The position numbers were made by a program, and so were the translations under genes. The notes below the pieces were generated by a model, which was not told the origin of the DNA, did not search any database, and was given only the letters and a program-made list of their open reading frames with translations. Below, in pieces: positions 24,484-32,713 of a DNA stretch of 35,769 nucleotides. The stretch's first letter is position 1. Every line of letters begins with the position of its first letter. Source of the DNA: Caldilineaceae bacterium (lineage in GTDB: Bacteria > Chloroflexota > Anaerolineae > Caldilineales > Caldilineaceae). The stretch spans positions 1-35,769 of the forward strand of contig JACSRH010000285.1 in assembly GCA_014879855.1 (NCBI GenBank), given 5' to 3'.

Positions 24484-25062
24484 GTGACACTCCTTTATCT
24501 CATCACCCATGCTCACACACAGGTGGAGCCGGCGCTTGACGCGGTGCATTGGCGACTCTCGTCCACCGGCCAGGCGCAGGCGGAGGCGCTGGCCGCGCTG
24601 CCCTTCTGGCGCGACATCGACCGCATCCTGGTCAGCCATGAAGCCAAGACGCGCCTGACGATCGCTCCTGTGGTAGCAAAGCGGCGCATTCAAATTGTCG
24701 CGGGCGGCCAGTTTGACGAAGTGGCGCGGCCTGGCTGGGTGGAGGAATACAGTGCACGCGTGCAGGATTTCTTTGCCACGCCCGACCGCTCAGTTGGCGG
24801 CTGGGAGCCGGCGGCGCACGCGCTGCAACGCTTTCTGGCGGGTATTACGCTTTATGTCACGCCGTGTGGCGCCGAGCAGATCGCGCTGGTAAGTCATGGG
24901 CTGGTGCTCTCGCTCTATCGTGCGCATTTGCTGGGGCAATGGCCGGCTGACTTCGACGCATGGCGTCAACTTGGTTTTGCCGCAGTGGCCTGCGTTGATC
25001 TGCGCACCCCAGCGCTGGTGGAAGATTTCAAACCGGTAACAAACTCACCCCTGCGAGGGTAG
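24484..25062 (+). CDS. Histidine-phosphatase-superfamily-like protein
   Basis: A 192-residue protein resembling the phosphoglycerate-mutase-like histidine phosphatases. The N-terminal signature reads LITHAHT instead of LIRHGxT, so the phospho-accepting His9 is kept but the preceding Arg and following Gly are Thr and Ala. The second His is in LVSHGLVLSLYRAHLLG, as expected, and the SHEAKTRLT segment matches the SxxxRAxxT block loosely. The start is GTG at 24484, two bases after the hisH stop, so translation is coupled. Its link to HisH is positional only. It may be a histidinol-phosphate phosphatase substitute, but the changed RHG motif argues for caution. Confidence 0.72.
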   Translation: MTLLYLITHAHTQVEPALDAVHWRLSSTGQAQAEALAALPFWRDIDRILVSHEAKTRLTIAPVVAKRRIQIVAGGQFDEVARPGWVEEYSARVQDFFATPDRSVGGWEPAAHALQRFLAGITLYVTPCGAEQIALVSHGLVLSLYRAHLLGQWPADFDAWRQLGFAAVACVDLRTPALVEDFKPVTNSPLRG

Positions 25063-25068
25063 ACAGGG

Positions 25069-25126
25069 CACGCATTACGGATCACGCATTACGGATCACG
25101 CATTTACGGATCACGCATTTACAGGT
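25069..25126. repeat. Four tandem 14-15-base units
   Basis: Four head-to-tail copies of CACGCATTACGGAT or CACGCATTTACGGAT fill 25069-25126 between two plus-strand genes; the last copy ends AGGT. No coding content is seen in 25063-25176. Confidence 0.85.
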
Positions 25127-25176
25127 CGCGTAATAAGCCCCCCACCCCTCGCTCTATTCCAAGAAAGCGCCATCCA

Positions 25177-26253
25177 ATGACACGTGCAAGACTTCGCGAC
25201 TTAGGCATCATCATCGGCGAGCTGCCGACCGGCCTCTACAATGCCATCACCGACGTGCCGGGCGTGTGGGTTGGCCACACTACGCTCATCTACGACCAAC
25301 CGCGCGTGGCGCGCACTGGCGTCACCGTCATTCGCCCGCGTTACGGCGAAATTTACAAGGATCAGTGCTTTGCCGGCTATCACTCCTTCAACGGCAATGG
25401 TGAAATGACCGGTCTGCTCTGGCTGGAAGAATCAGGGCAGTTGGGCACGCCGATCGCGCTTACCAACACGCATCAGGTCGGGGTGGTGCGCGATGCGCTG
25501 GTCGACTATGAAGTGCGCCACCATCCCGACGCCGCGTGGCTGTTGCCGGTTGTGGCCGAGACCTATGACGGCTGGCTCAATGACATCAACGGCTTTCACA
25601 TCGCGCATGACCACGTGTTTGCGGCGCTGGATACGGCGGCGTCAGGCCCAATCGCCGAGGGCAACGTCGGCGGCGGCGCCGGCATGATCTGTCACGACTT
25701 CAAAGGCGGCATCGGCGCAGCGTCGCGCGTGGTGGAGGTTGCGGGCGAACTGTACACTGTCGGCGTGCTGGTGCAGGCGAACTACGGCGACCGCCCGGAC
25801 CTGCGCGTGGATGGGTCGCCGGTCGGCCGCGAGATTCCTGCGGCAGAGGTGCCGCTGCCGTGGGTGCGTCCACGCGGCAGCGGATCCATCATCATCATCA
25901 TTGCCACGGATGCGCCGCTGCTGCCCTATCAATGTCGCCGGCTGGCGCAGCGCGCCACGGTCGGTCTGGCGCGCGTTGGCGGCGTCGGGCACAACGGCAG
26001 CGGCGACATCTTTCTGGCCTTTGCCACGGGCAACCACATCCCCTCCGATGCACGGCGGCCGACCGAGCTCGCTTACCTGCCCAACCAACAGATGAACCCG
26101 CTCTTCTACGCCACCATTGAGGCCGTGGAAGAGTCCGTCCTGAACGCGCTGACCGGAGCCGAAACAATGGTCGGGCAACAGGGGCGCATTGCGCACGCGC
26201 TGCCGTTGGATCGGTTGCAGACGTTGCTGGCGGGAAAACGGATTCTTGGATGA
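25177..26253 (+). CDS. P1-family (DmpA-type) aminopeptidase
   Basis: A 358-residue member of the P1/S58 family of self-processing N-terminal nucleophile aminopeptidases (L-aminopeptidase/D-esterase, DmpA). It has the family opening (RLRDLGIIIGELPTG, NAITDVPGVWVGHTT), the GNVGGGAGMICHDFKGGIG block, and RGSGSIIIIIATDAPLLP. By analogy with DmpA, self-cleavage is expected before Ser237 (Gly236-Ser237), creating the new N-terminal nucleophile. NGSGDIFLAF follows. The binding site before the ATG is weak. Such enzymes release N-terminal residues, including D-amino acids, from short peptides; this fits the peptide island on the opposite strand, though it is 8 kb away. Confidence 0.94.
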   Translation: MTRARLRDLGIIIGELPTGLYNAITDVPGVWVGHTTLIYDQPRVARTGVTVIRPRYGEIYKDQCFAGYHSFNGNGEMTGLLWLEESGQLGTPIALTNTHQVGVVRDALVDYEVRHHPDAAWLLPVVAETYDGWLNDINGFHIAHDHVFAALDTAASGPIAEGNVGGGAGMICHDFKGGIGAASRVVEVAGELYTVGVLVQANYGDRPDLRVDGSPVGREIPAAEVPLPWVRPRGSGSIIIIIATDAPLLPYQCRRLAQRATVGLARVGGVGHNGSGDIFLAFATGNHIPSDARRPTELAYLPNQQMNPLFYATIEAVEESVLNALTGAETMVGQQGRIAHALPLDRLQTLLAGKRILG

Positions 26254-26267
26254 CGCAAATTCACCAA

Positions 26268-26296
26268 TTGCCCTCTTCCCATTTCTCCCGTATAAT
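26268..26296 (+). promoter_or_regulatory. Predicted promoter of the SH3-PA14 gene
   Basis: TTGCCC (26268-26273), a 17-base spacer and a perfect TATAAT (26291-26296) lie upstream of the secreted-protein gene. The predicted start near 26303 gives a leader of about 115 bases. The promoter is AT-rich against a GC-rich background. Confidence 0.65.
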
Positions 26297-26416
26297 AACA
26301 AATGCGCATTTGAAACCGGACAGGACATCGCTGCTCAGGGTAGCGCCAAGTTCAGACTTGACCATTCACCCGCCCACAACAGCGCAGCATCGTCCCCAAC
26401 CAAGGTGGCTTGCACC

Positions 26417-27625
26417 ATGAAACGATATAAGACTGGCCTCTATCTGCGCTTGCTCGTAGTCTTGGCCGCGGCGTTGCTGTTGATCGTCTCGGCCGGTGTC
26501 GGCGTGCAAGGGGCGCCCGCCGCGCAGACAGGAGGCACGGTTGGCGTCGCCAAGTTCGATGCAGTCAACGTGCGTTCCGGGCCTAGCACCGCCTATCCTG
26601 TGGTGGGCGCGCTGGCCTATGGGCAAAGTTGTCCTGTGATCGGCCGTGACACCTTCAGCGGCTGGTGGCTCTTTCAATGTCCTGGCGGCGTCACTGGGTG
26701 GGTGTCGCCCGACCTGGTGAACATCGTCGGCAATCCAAACAGCGTGCCGCTTTACACTGTGTCTGGCCCCACACCGTCACAGCCCACGCCCCTGCCGCCG
26801 CCGCCGCCAGCCAATGGCTGGAACGCCTCCTACTTTGCCAACCGAGATTTGCAGGGCAGCCCCGTGCAAGTTCAGACCGTGCCCGACATCAACTTCAGTT
26901 GGGGATTTGGCAGCCCCGGCCCCAATGTGCCGCCCGACTACTTCTCGGCGCGTTACCAGCGCACCATGAGCATGGCGCCAGGGTACTACCAATTCACGCT
27001 CGGCATGGACGACGGCGCACGCCTCTTTATCGACGGCCAGTTGGTGTTGGATGATTGGCGCGTCGGCTCATTCCGTCAGGTCAGCGCCATTCGCTATGTC
27101 GATGGCAATGCCCACACCTATCTGGTCGAATATTTCGAGGACACCGGTCAGGCGGCGGTGCAGTTGATGATCTCCGCCAGCGCGCCGCCCCAGCCGCAGA
27201 TTCCGACTCCTTCGCCCGGATCCTGGACTGTGCCACAGAATCAGTGGCTGGCGCAGTACTTCAACAACACCGACCTGGCAGGCGGCCCGATTTTCCTCCA
27301 GTATGTGCCGCGCGGCGCCTACCCGCTCGATTTGGACTGGGGGTACGGTTCGCCCGCGCCCAATGTCAACGTTGATTACTTCTCGGCCAGATTTGAGGGC
27401 ATCTTCTTTTTTGACGCCGGCGACTATCAGTTTTTTGCGCGGGTGGACGATGGCGTGCGCATCTACATCGACAATCTGCTGGTGGTTGACGCGTGGTGGG
27501 ATGGCCTCAAGGAACCCTCAAACGTCTTCCGGCGGCTGGGCGGCGGCAATCACACCGTCCGCGTTGAGTATTACGAGCGCGCCGGCGCCGCCTCTGTCCG
27601 AGTCTGGTGGTCGCGCATTAACTGA
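26417..27625 (+). CDS. Secreted protein with SH3b and two PA14 domains
   Basis: A 402-residue exported protein. Its N-terminal signal peptide (about residues 1-33, basic start then a long hydrophobic core) is followed by a bacterial SH3 domain (about 40-105, VNVRSGPSTAYPVVG), a proline-rich linker (118-132) and two PA14 domains (about 135-253 and 277-402). Both PA14 copies carry the fold's typical blocks (WNASYF/WLAQYF, YFSAR, DDG.RLFIDG / DDGVRIYIDN, HT..VEY). PA14 domains often bind carbohydrates and SH3b often bind peptidoglycan, so a cell-surface or wall-binding role is likely. The ATG at 26417 is preceded by AAGGTGG. It lies next to the GH20 hexosaminidase. Confidence 0.9.
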   Translation: MKRYKTGLYLRLLVVLAAALLLIVSAGVGVQGAPAAQTGGTVGVAKFDAVNVRSGPSTAYPVVGALAYGQSCPVIGRDTFSGWWLFQCPGGVTGWVSPDLVNIVGNPNSVPLYTVSGPTPSQPTPLPPPPPANGWNASYFANRDLQGSPVQVQTVPDINFSWGFGSPGPNVPPDYFSARYQRTMSMAPGYYQFTLGMDDGARLFIDGQLVLDDWRVGSFRQVSAIRYVDGNAHTYLVEYFEDTGQAAVQLMISASAPPQPQIPTPSPGSWTVPQNQWLAQYFNNTDLAGGPIFLQYVPRGAYPLDLDWGYGSPAPNVNVDYFSARFEGIFFFDAGDYQFFARVDDGVRIYIDNLLVVDAWWDGLKEPSNVFRRLGGGNHTVRVEYYERAGAASVRVWWSRIN

Positions 27626-27648
27626 TGGCGCCCCGCCGCTCTCTTTTT

Positions 27649-27720
27649 CTTTGTGTTCTCCCTGGTTTCGTGTGAGAAGATCGAAGCTTGCCTCACACGG
27701 AGCCGCCAAGGGCACAAAGG
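27649..27720. repeat. Imperfect inverted repeat after the PA14 gene
   Basis: CGTGTGAG (27669-27676) and CTCACACG (27692-27699) form a perfect 8-base stem, extended by imperfect pairing between about 27649-27668 and 27700-27720 (CTTTGTG / CACAAAG words). It resembles the dispersed intergenic repeat families and directly follows the gene. Confidence 0.45.
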
Positions 27721-27783
27721 CGATTTATTTTGAGTTCGCACCTTTGCGTGGCGCCGAATCATCATTGCTGAATTTCTAAATGG

Positions 27784-27819
27784 ACTGGGGGTGTATACCT
27801 GATACACGCCCAGTTTTTC
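27784..27819 (+). terminator. Intrinsic terminator before the GH20 gene
   Basis: ACTGGGGGTGTAT (27784-27796) and ATACACGCCCAGT (27802-27814) form a 13-base stem with one mismatch, around a 5-base loop, followed by a T-run. It should end transcription from the PA14 gene. Confidence 0.8.
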
Positions 27820-27845
27820 ATTCCCGATGGCTGTAGGAGTTCTTC

Positions 27846-29729
27846 ATGCTTCACGATCTAGTCTTCTTGCCCGTTCCGCGTCATCTCACCCTGTCCGAAA
27901 CAACCTTTGCGCTGCCGCCAACCGGGGTCATCTGTGTGGAGACGCCCTCATTTCAAGATAATCTGTTGGCGGCGCAGCAGTTGCAAGAGACGGTGAATGC
28001 TTTGCCTGACGTTCACTGGGAGCTTGTGGGCGGGACCGCGCTTCCCGATCATCAGATACGCGCTGTGCTCAGCCTGTCCCCCAACAGCACGCCTCATCCA
28101 CAAGGGTACCAGCTCACCATCGCGGATGGGCGCATCCACCTCGTGGCTTCGACGCCGCCGGGGCTCTTTTACGGTGTGCAGACGCTCCGTCAATTGCTGA
28201 TGCAATGCGGACGTCATACGCCGGAAATTCGCTGCATCGACTGGCCAGATTTTCCCAATCGCGGGGTAATGCTCGATGTCAGCCGCGATAAAGTTCCGAC
28301 GCTGCATACGCTCTTCGATCTAGTGGAGATGTTGGCGACGTGGAAGATCAACCAGCTTCAACTCTACTTTGAACATGTCTACGCGTATCGCAACCATCCG
28401 GCGGTGTGGCAGGACGCGTCGCCCTTTACAGCCGCAGAGATCGTCGAACTGGATCACTTCTGCCGCGCGCGGTTTATCGAGTTGGTTCCCAATCAAAATT
28501 CATTTGGTCACCTAGAGCGTTGGCTGATCCGCTCTGAATACAGCCAGCTGGCAGAAGCGCCAGAGGGTTGCGACACGATCTGGGGGCCACGCACTACACC
28601 CTATAGCCTGCAGCCTACGGAAGCCAGCCTGCGCTTTCTACGCACCCTTTACGACGAGCTGCTGCCAAACTTCAGCAGCCATCAGTTCAACGTCGGCTGT
28701 GACGAAACGATCGATCTCGGCAAAGTGCGCAGCCGGGCGCAGGCGGAGGAGGTCGGCGTTGGCCGGCTGTATATCGATTTCGTGCACAGGATCCACCGCG
28801 AGGTGCGTGCGCGCAGCTATACAATGCAATTTTGGGGTGACATTATCACGCACTACCCAAACCTGGTGCGAGAGTTGCCGCGCGACGCCATTGCCCTGGA
28901 ATGGGGATATGAGGCAGATCATCCCTTCGAGCAGCACGGCGCCCTTTTTGCCGCGTCTGGCATCCCGTTTTACGTTTGTCCGGGCACGTCGAGTTGGAAT
29001 TCCCTGGTGGGACGCACGACCAACGCCGTCGAAAATGTGCGCAACGCGGCATCCGCTGGGCTGAAGCACGGCGCGGTCGGCCTGCTCAACACCGATTGGG
29101 GAGACAACGGCCACTGGCAGCCCCTGCCGGTCAGCTATCTCGGTTTTGCCGCGGGCGCGGCGTATGCCTGGGCCTTCGACGCTAATTGCGCGGTTGCCCT
29201 GCCCGATGCCATCAGCCGCTTTGCCTTCCGCGACGCAACGGGGCTGATGGGCCGGCTCGCTCACGACCTGGGCGATATCCACCGACTGACCGGCATTTCG
29301 GTGCACAACGCCAGCGTGCTCTTCCGCGCGCTGCAAAGTGAGCCGCACCAACTGATCGAGTGGCTGCGCGCCCATGAAATCAGCGAGCCGTCGCAGCGGC
29401 TGCGCGCTGTGCTGGACGCAATCGATGGCATCATGGGCAATCTGGCGAACACCGACATGCAACGCGCCGACGCCAATCTGATCAAACAGGAATTCACGTG
29501 GGGCGCCAACATGTTGCGCCATGCGTGTTGGCGGGCAATCTGGGCGTTAGGCATGGAACGCAACGCGGGCAGCGACACGCTGCGGCAGTGGCTGTTACAA
29601 GAAGCTGAAAAATTGTTGCCGGAGTTTCACACGATCTGGCACGCGCGCAACCGGGAAGGCGGGTTTGCGCGCAGCATGGCGCGGCTCGAACGAATGCGCG
29701 ACAATTACCGCCACGCAGAAATCGCCTAA
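27846..29729 (+). CDS. GH20-family beta-N-acetylhexosaminidase
   Basis: A 627-residue glycoside hydrolase of family 20, cytoplasmic by lack of a signal peptide. It has an N-terminal GH20b-type alpha/beta domain (about residues 1-125; YQLTIADGRIHLVASTPPGLFYGVQTLRQLL) and the catalytic barrel beginning at DWPDFPNRGVMLDVSRDKVP. The acid/base Asp-Glu pair is Asp286-Glu287 in FNVGCDETIDLG, where GGDE would be usual. TAGGAG lies six bases before the ATG. It releases terminal GlcNAc or GalNAc, for example from chitin or peptidoglycan fragments. Its stop codon overlaps that of the convergent 38-codon gene. Confidence 0.93.
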   Translation: MLHDLVFLPVPRHLTLSETTFALPPTGVICVETPSFQDNLLAAQQLQETVNALPDVHWELVGGTALPDHQIRAVLSLSPNSTPHPQGYQLTIADGRIHLVASTPPGLFYGVQTLRQLLMQCGRHTPEIRCIDWPDFPNRGVMLDVSRDKVPTLHTLFDLVEMLATWKINQLQLYFEHVYAYRNHPAVWQDASPFTAAEIVELDHFCRARFIELVPNQNSFGHLERWLIRSEYSQLAEAPEGCDTIWGPRTTPYSLQPTEASLRFLRTLYDELLPNFSSHQFNVGCDETIDLGKVRSRAQAEEVGVGRLYIDFVHRIHREVRARSYTMQFWGDIITHYPNLVRELPRDAIALEWGYEADHPFEQHGALFAASGIPFYVCPGTSSWNSLVGRTTNAVENVRNAASAGLKHGAVGLLNTDWGDNGHWQPLPVSYLGFAAGAAYAWAFDANCAVALPDAISRFAFRDATGLMGRLAHDLGDIHRLTGISVHNASVLFRALQSEPHQLIEWLRAHEISEPSQRLRAVLDAIDGIMGNLANTDMQRADANLIKQEFTWGANMLRHACWRAIWALGMERNAGSDTLRQWLLQEAEKLLPEFHTIWHARNREGGFARSMARLERMRDNYRHAEIA

Positions 29730-29842
29730 CGCGCCAACATCCAGATCACCAGCGCCAGGAAGCCGACCGCCAGAAGCGTCACCTTCCAACTATCGATGCC
29801 AAGGTCGACAAAGGGGCGGCGCCGGAAAGGATTGTCGCTCAT
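29726..29842 (-). CDS. 38-residue single-span membrane peptide
   Basis: A short gene starting at ATG 29842, whose A overlaps the stop of the upstream HHH gene (TGATG); AAGGA lies eight bases before it. The peptide starts with a basic segment (NPFRRRPFVDLG) and ends with one predicted membrane helix (about residues 19-37, VTLLAVGFLALVIWMLAR). The size and basic-then-hydrophobic layout suggest a small membrane subunit accompanying its upstream neighbour. Its TAG shares bases with the TAA of the convergent GH20 gene. No family match is known to me. Confidence 0.65.
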   Translation of the reverse strand: MSDNPFRRRPFVDLGIDSWKVTLLAVGFLALVIWMLAR

Positions 29843-31224
29843 CAATGGCATCCTTCGTGGCCATCAGCAGCAAGCTGCGCGGCAGCAACGCGCCACGCTG
29901 CATAGTTGGTGGCCGCGCTATTAGGCGTGAGCGTGATCAAGCGCAACTCATCGGTGGAGAGTTGCGCCAGCTTCGCGTAGGTTGTAACGCCAGCGGTGCG
30001 CAGGCGCTCGGCATGATCCGCGTTCAGCCCATCGATGCGCGTGAGATCGTCACCAGCGCTGATTTCATGCTCTGCACGCAAAGCGGGTCGCTCAGCGTCA
30101 GCCCCGGTCAAGATCGTGCGCACCTGGCGCACAAAGTGCACCATCGACTGCACCAGGCGCACCAGCACATACTCTGTGCGTCCGGTAATCCGAGCTGTAT
30201 AGACGCTATCCTGCGTCTCGCCGACGCGCGCTCCCTTGCCAGCGGACGTTGGCTCATGCGACAAAGGGGAACTGGCGCCGGAGCTGCCAGGATTAGTCTC
30301 CTGGCTGACCGTGTCGATCAGCTCGTTGATCGATAACACAAGAGCGTCGATCTTCGTGCTCGTGATGGCTTGCTTGCCCTCGCCGCGCGCAGCAGCGCCA
30401 ATTGGTGCACCCGCGCCCTCCGATTGGGACGACGCCTCAACAGATTGCCGTGCCTGGTCGGCTTGCGATAAATCCCCATATCCGTTGGTGTAAGCAGGCA
30501 AGGGCGCGGCGCGGCTGGTCGCCGCAGCAGCCGTACTCGCTGCGTCCGCGACAACGCTTTCCTGCTTAGCATCCGCCGACGCCGCCTGCACGTGACGTAC
30601 AGAGGAGGCGGCGCTCAGCGCAGCAAGCGCCGCGGGCAATGAAGATTGCTGCGCAATGGGTGGCTGGGCAGGACGATCGACGGCATCCGACAGATTCTGC
30701 GCCTGGTTTACTGGACGCGTCGCTGGCGGTGCGGCGGCTTGTGGCGCCCCACCAGTGGAAGAGTCTGATTGATGCACCGCAACGGATTGAAAGCCGGCAG
30801 GCGGTGCGGCTGGGCTGGCTTGAGTGACCACAGTTGACGGCGGTGAACTGACCGGTTGGCCCGCGGGCGCGTGTGCGCCATTGGCGACAGGGGCTACAGA
30901 TGCTGCCGTGCGCGCCGGCTGAGGCGCAGTCGCTGGCTGGGTGGCAGGCGCGGGTTGAGGGGCGGTGATAGATGGCGATTCTTCGGTTTCCAGATACACA
31001 CCAGGATTCTGGAAGGCTGGCTCTGCCCAATCGTGCTCGGCTGTGCTGTGAGTCGCGGTCGTTGTCGCAGTGGTGTATGTGCGCACGGTCGCTTGCAACT
31101 CGGCGATGCGCCGGTCGCGGATCGTCATGCGCCGGCGTCGGAAATATATCCATTCCCATAATGTGGAGACGCTAAAGCCGAGCAGAAAGCCGGCCAGGAC
31201 GCACCACCAGAATGTTTCTGTCAT
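29842..31224 (-). CDS. Membrane-anchored protein with helix-hairpin-helix-like C-terminus
   Basis: A 460-residue protein with an N-terminal membrane helix (about residues 7-27, CVLAGFLLGFSVSTLW), then a long Ala/Pro/Thr/Ser-rich, probably disordered region (about 75-330). The C-terminal domain (about 390-450, DDLTRIDGLNADHAERLRTAGVTTYAKLAQLSTDEL) resembles the HHH domains seen in several Chloroflexota proteins, but the GIGPK-type hairpin reads GLNAD. GGAGG and a consensus promoter lie just before the ATG. It overlaps the 38-codon membrane peptide. A role at the membrane in binding nucleic acid or a protein is possible; I cannot assign one. Confidence 0.75.
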   Translation of the reverse strand: MTETFWWCVLAGFLLGFSVSTLWEWIYFRRRRMTIRDRRIAELQATVRTYTTATTTATHSTAEHDWAEPAFQNPGVYLETEESPSITAPQPAPATQPATAPQPARTAASVAPVANGAHAPAGQPVSSPPSTVVTQASPAAPPAGFQSVAVHQSDSSTGGAPQAAAPPATRPVNQAQNLSDAVDRPAQPPIAQQSSLPAALAALSAASSVRHVQAASADAKQESVVADAASTAAAATSRAAPLPAYTNGYGDLSQADQARQSVEASSQSEGAGAPIGAAARGEGKQAITSTKIDALVLSINELIDTVSQETNPGSSGASSPLSHEPTSAGKGARVGETQDSVYTARITGRTEYVLVRLVQSMVHFVRQVRTILTGADAERPALRAEHEISAGDDLTRIDGLNADHAERLRTAGVTTYAKLAQLSTDELRLITLTPNSAATNYAAWRVAAAQLAADGHEGCH

Positions 31225-31289
31225 CGTGTTGTCCTCCGCAGGGGCGGCCCCTCGATCGAACCGCTGGATCAGGTTCAGGAGTCAACGCC

Positions 31290-31318
31290 ATCATACACCG
31301 GGCAGATCGCTATGTCAA
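31290..31318 (-). promoter_or_regulatory. Predicted sigma-70-type promoter of the HHH gene
   Basis: TTGACA (31313-31318), a 17-base spacer and TATGAT (31290-31295), read on the minus strand, are close to consensus. The start near 31283 gives a leader of about 60 bases, which holds short hairpins (GAACC/GGTTC; AGGGG/CCCCT) before GGAGGAC. Confidence 0.75.
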
Positions 31319-31351
31319 CGCAGTTGCAACGTTAAAGGGGATGTAAGCAAG

Positions 31352-32128
31352 CTACCCACGACGCTGGCGCGCAGCTTCAAACAGAATGACCGCGCCGGCA
31401 ATAGCGGCGTTGAGTGATTCGAGCGCGCCTTGCATCGGGATGGTGATCGCGACGCTGCGTGCGCGCGCCTCGGAGCTAGGGCCGTGCGCTTCGTTGCTGA
31501 CCAACAGTGCGGCCGGCGCGCGCCAGTCTACGTTAGTATAGTCAAGCCTTGTGTGTGCGTCGGCAAGGTAGTAGTTCATCGTGGGGGGCGTCAGTGCATC
31601 AACTGCTTGCCAAGTGGGACAGACGCGCAGCGGCAGGCGAAAATGAGCGGCCATCCCTGCCCGCACGGCTTTATCGTTGAAAGGGTCGACCGTCTCTGGC
31701 GCAAAGATCACGCCGTCGCAGCCGGCGGCCTCTGCACTGCGGATCAGCGTGCCCGCGTTGCCAGGGTCATTCACGCCATCCAGGATCAGAAGCAGGCTGG
31801 CGTGCGCGGGCCAGGCCAGTTCCGGCAGCGGCAATATGGCTGCGATTCCCTGCGGGGTGGTCGTCTCGCTCAGCGTAGCGAAAACCGCGGGCGTGCAGGG
31901 AAGGCACGCGCGCCCTGCGGCTTCCAATTCCGCCAGCAACGCTTTCCCGTCCGCCGAAACCAACACGTCGGGTGTAAAGAAAACTGTCGCGGGCTGGGCG
32001 CCGCTGCGCCAGGCGTCGGCCAGCAGACGCACTCCCTCGACAAGCAACTGGCCCGCGGCATAGCGGCCTTTGCGGGTGGCCAGCTTGCGAGCCTCCCTGA
32101 TACGCTGATTGGAGCTGCTGGTAATCAT
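31352..32128 (-). CDS. TrmH/SpoU-family RNA 2'-O-methyltransferase
   Basis: A 258-residue SPOUT-fold methyltransferase. It has an N-terminal SpoU_sub_bind-like domain and the knot motifs LDGVNDPGNAGTLIRSAEAAG (motif 1, with Asn123 and Arg129), LVSNEAHGPS (motif 2) and IPMQGALESLN (motif 3). This layout matches RlmB/TsnR-like 23S rRNA methyltransferases, which modify ribose 2'-OH using S-adenosylmethionine; the exact site is unknown. It follows the rplT terminator and starts with a weak binding site (ATG 32128), so it may depend on readthrough. It sits with the ribosomal protein genes, a common arrangement. Confidence 0.92.
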   Translation of the reverse strand: MITSSSNQRIREARKLATRKGRYAAGQLLVEGVRLLADAWRSGAQPATVFFTPDVLVSADGKALLAELEAAGRACLPCTPAVFATLSETTTPQGIAAILPLPELAWPAHASLLLILDGVNDPGNAGTLIRSAEAAGCDGVIFAPETVDPFNDKAVRAGMAAHFRLPLRVCPTWQAVDALTPPTMNYYLADAHTRLDYTNVDWRAPAALLVSNEAHGPSSEARARSVAITIPMQGALESLNAAIAGAVILFEAARQRRG

Positions 32129-32143
32129 CGGTTCAATCAGTTA

Positions 32144-32184
32144 CAAATAAAATCCGGCAGAAGCCTGGTTGGCCCCTGCCGGAT
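32144..32184 (-). terminator. Intrinsic terminator after rplT
   Basis: ATCCGGCAG (32152-32160) and CTGCCGGAT (32176-32184) form a perfect 9-base stem; read on the minus strand it is followed by TTTATTTG. It ends the rpmI-rplT message before the methyltransferase gene. Confidence 0.75.
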
Positions 32185-32224
32185 AGGTTGCGTGGGAAAG
32201 CATAGAATTGCAAGCGAGCGCGCG

Positions 32225-32581
32225 TCAGTTCAACTGAGCCTTGGCGACGTCGGCAAGCTTGGTGAAAGTGGCGGCGTCGGTGGCGGCAATGTTGGCCAGC
32301 ACCTTGCGATCGACCTGCACATCCGCCTTTTTCAGGCCATGAATAAACTGACTGTAGTTGAGGCCATTGAGGCGCGCCGCGGCATTGATGCGCTGAATCC
32401 ACAGACTGCGGAAGTCGCGCTTGCGGTTGCGGCGGTCGCGGTAAGCATAGAAGAGTGACTTGAGCATGGCTTCGTTGGCGCGCCGGAACAACTTGGAGCG
32501 CGTGCCATACTGACCCTTCGTGAATTTAAGCACCTTTTTGTGGCGCTTATGGGCGTATACTTTGGGCGTCGAACGTGGCAT
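32225..32581 (-). CDS. rplT: 50S ribosomal protein L20
   Basis: A 118-residue L20 protein of standard length. It has the conserved basic N-terminal extension (HKRHKKVLKFTKGQYG), the RRANEAMLKSLFYAYRDRRNRKRDFRSLWIQRINAAAR block and the C-terminal globular part (LNGLNYSQFIHGLKKADVQVDRKVLANIA). L20 is needed for early 50S assembly and, in several bacteria, represses its own operon by binding its leader RNA. AAGGAG lies nine bases before the ATG. It follows rpmI and ends before a strong terminator. Confidence 0.99.
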   Translation of the reverse strand: MPRSTPKVYAHKRHKKVLKFTKGQYGTRSKLFRRANEAMLKSLFYAYRDRRNRKRDFRSLWIQRINAAARLNGLNYSQFIHGLKKADVQVDRKVLANIAATDAATFTKLADVAKAQLN

Positions 32582-32713
32582 CTACTGTTTCTCCTTCCGT
32601 GACGGCGGGCGGATGGGACGTTGGCTTTTGCGTTGGCTTTTGCGTCAACATCCAGCCTCTTACAGGCCGTTCACGTGCGGGCATCCCGTCATTCTAATCA
32701 AGCGAATAAAAGT

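Noticed and set aside
31225..31290. TPP-riboswitch-like words (ACCTGATCCAGCGGTTCGATCGAGGG on the minus strand, split here by position only)
   Set aside because: The 3' half resembles the THI element, but the CTGAGA half and the required stems are absent, and the leader is only about 60 bases; the downstream gene has no link to thiamine.
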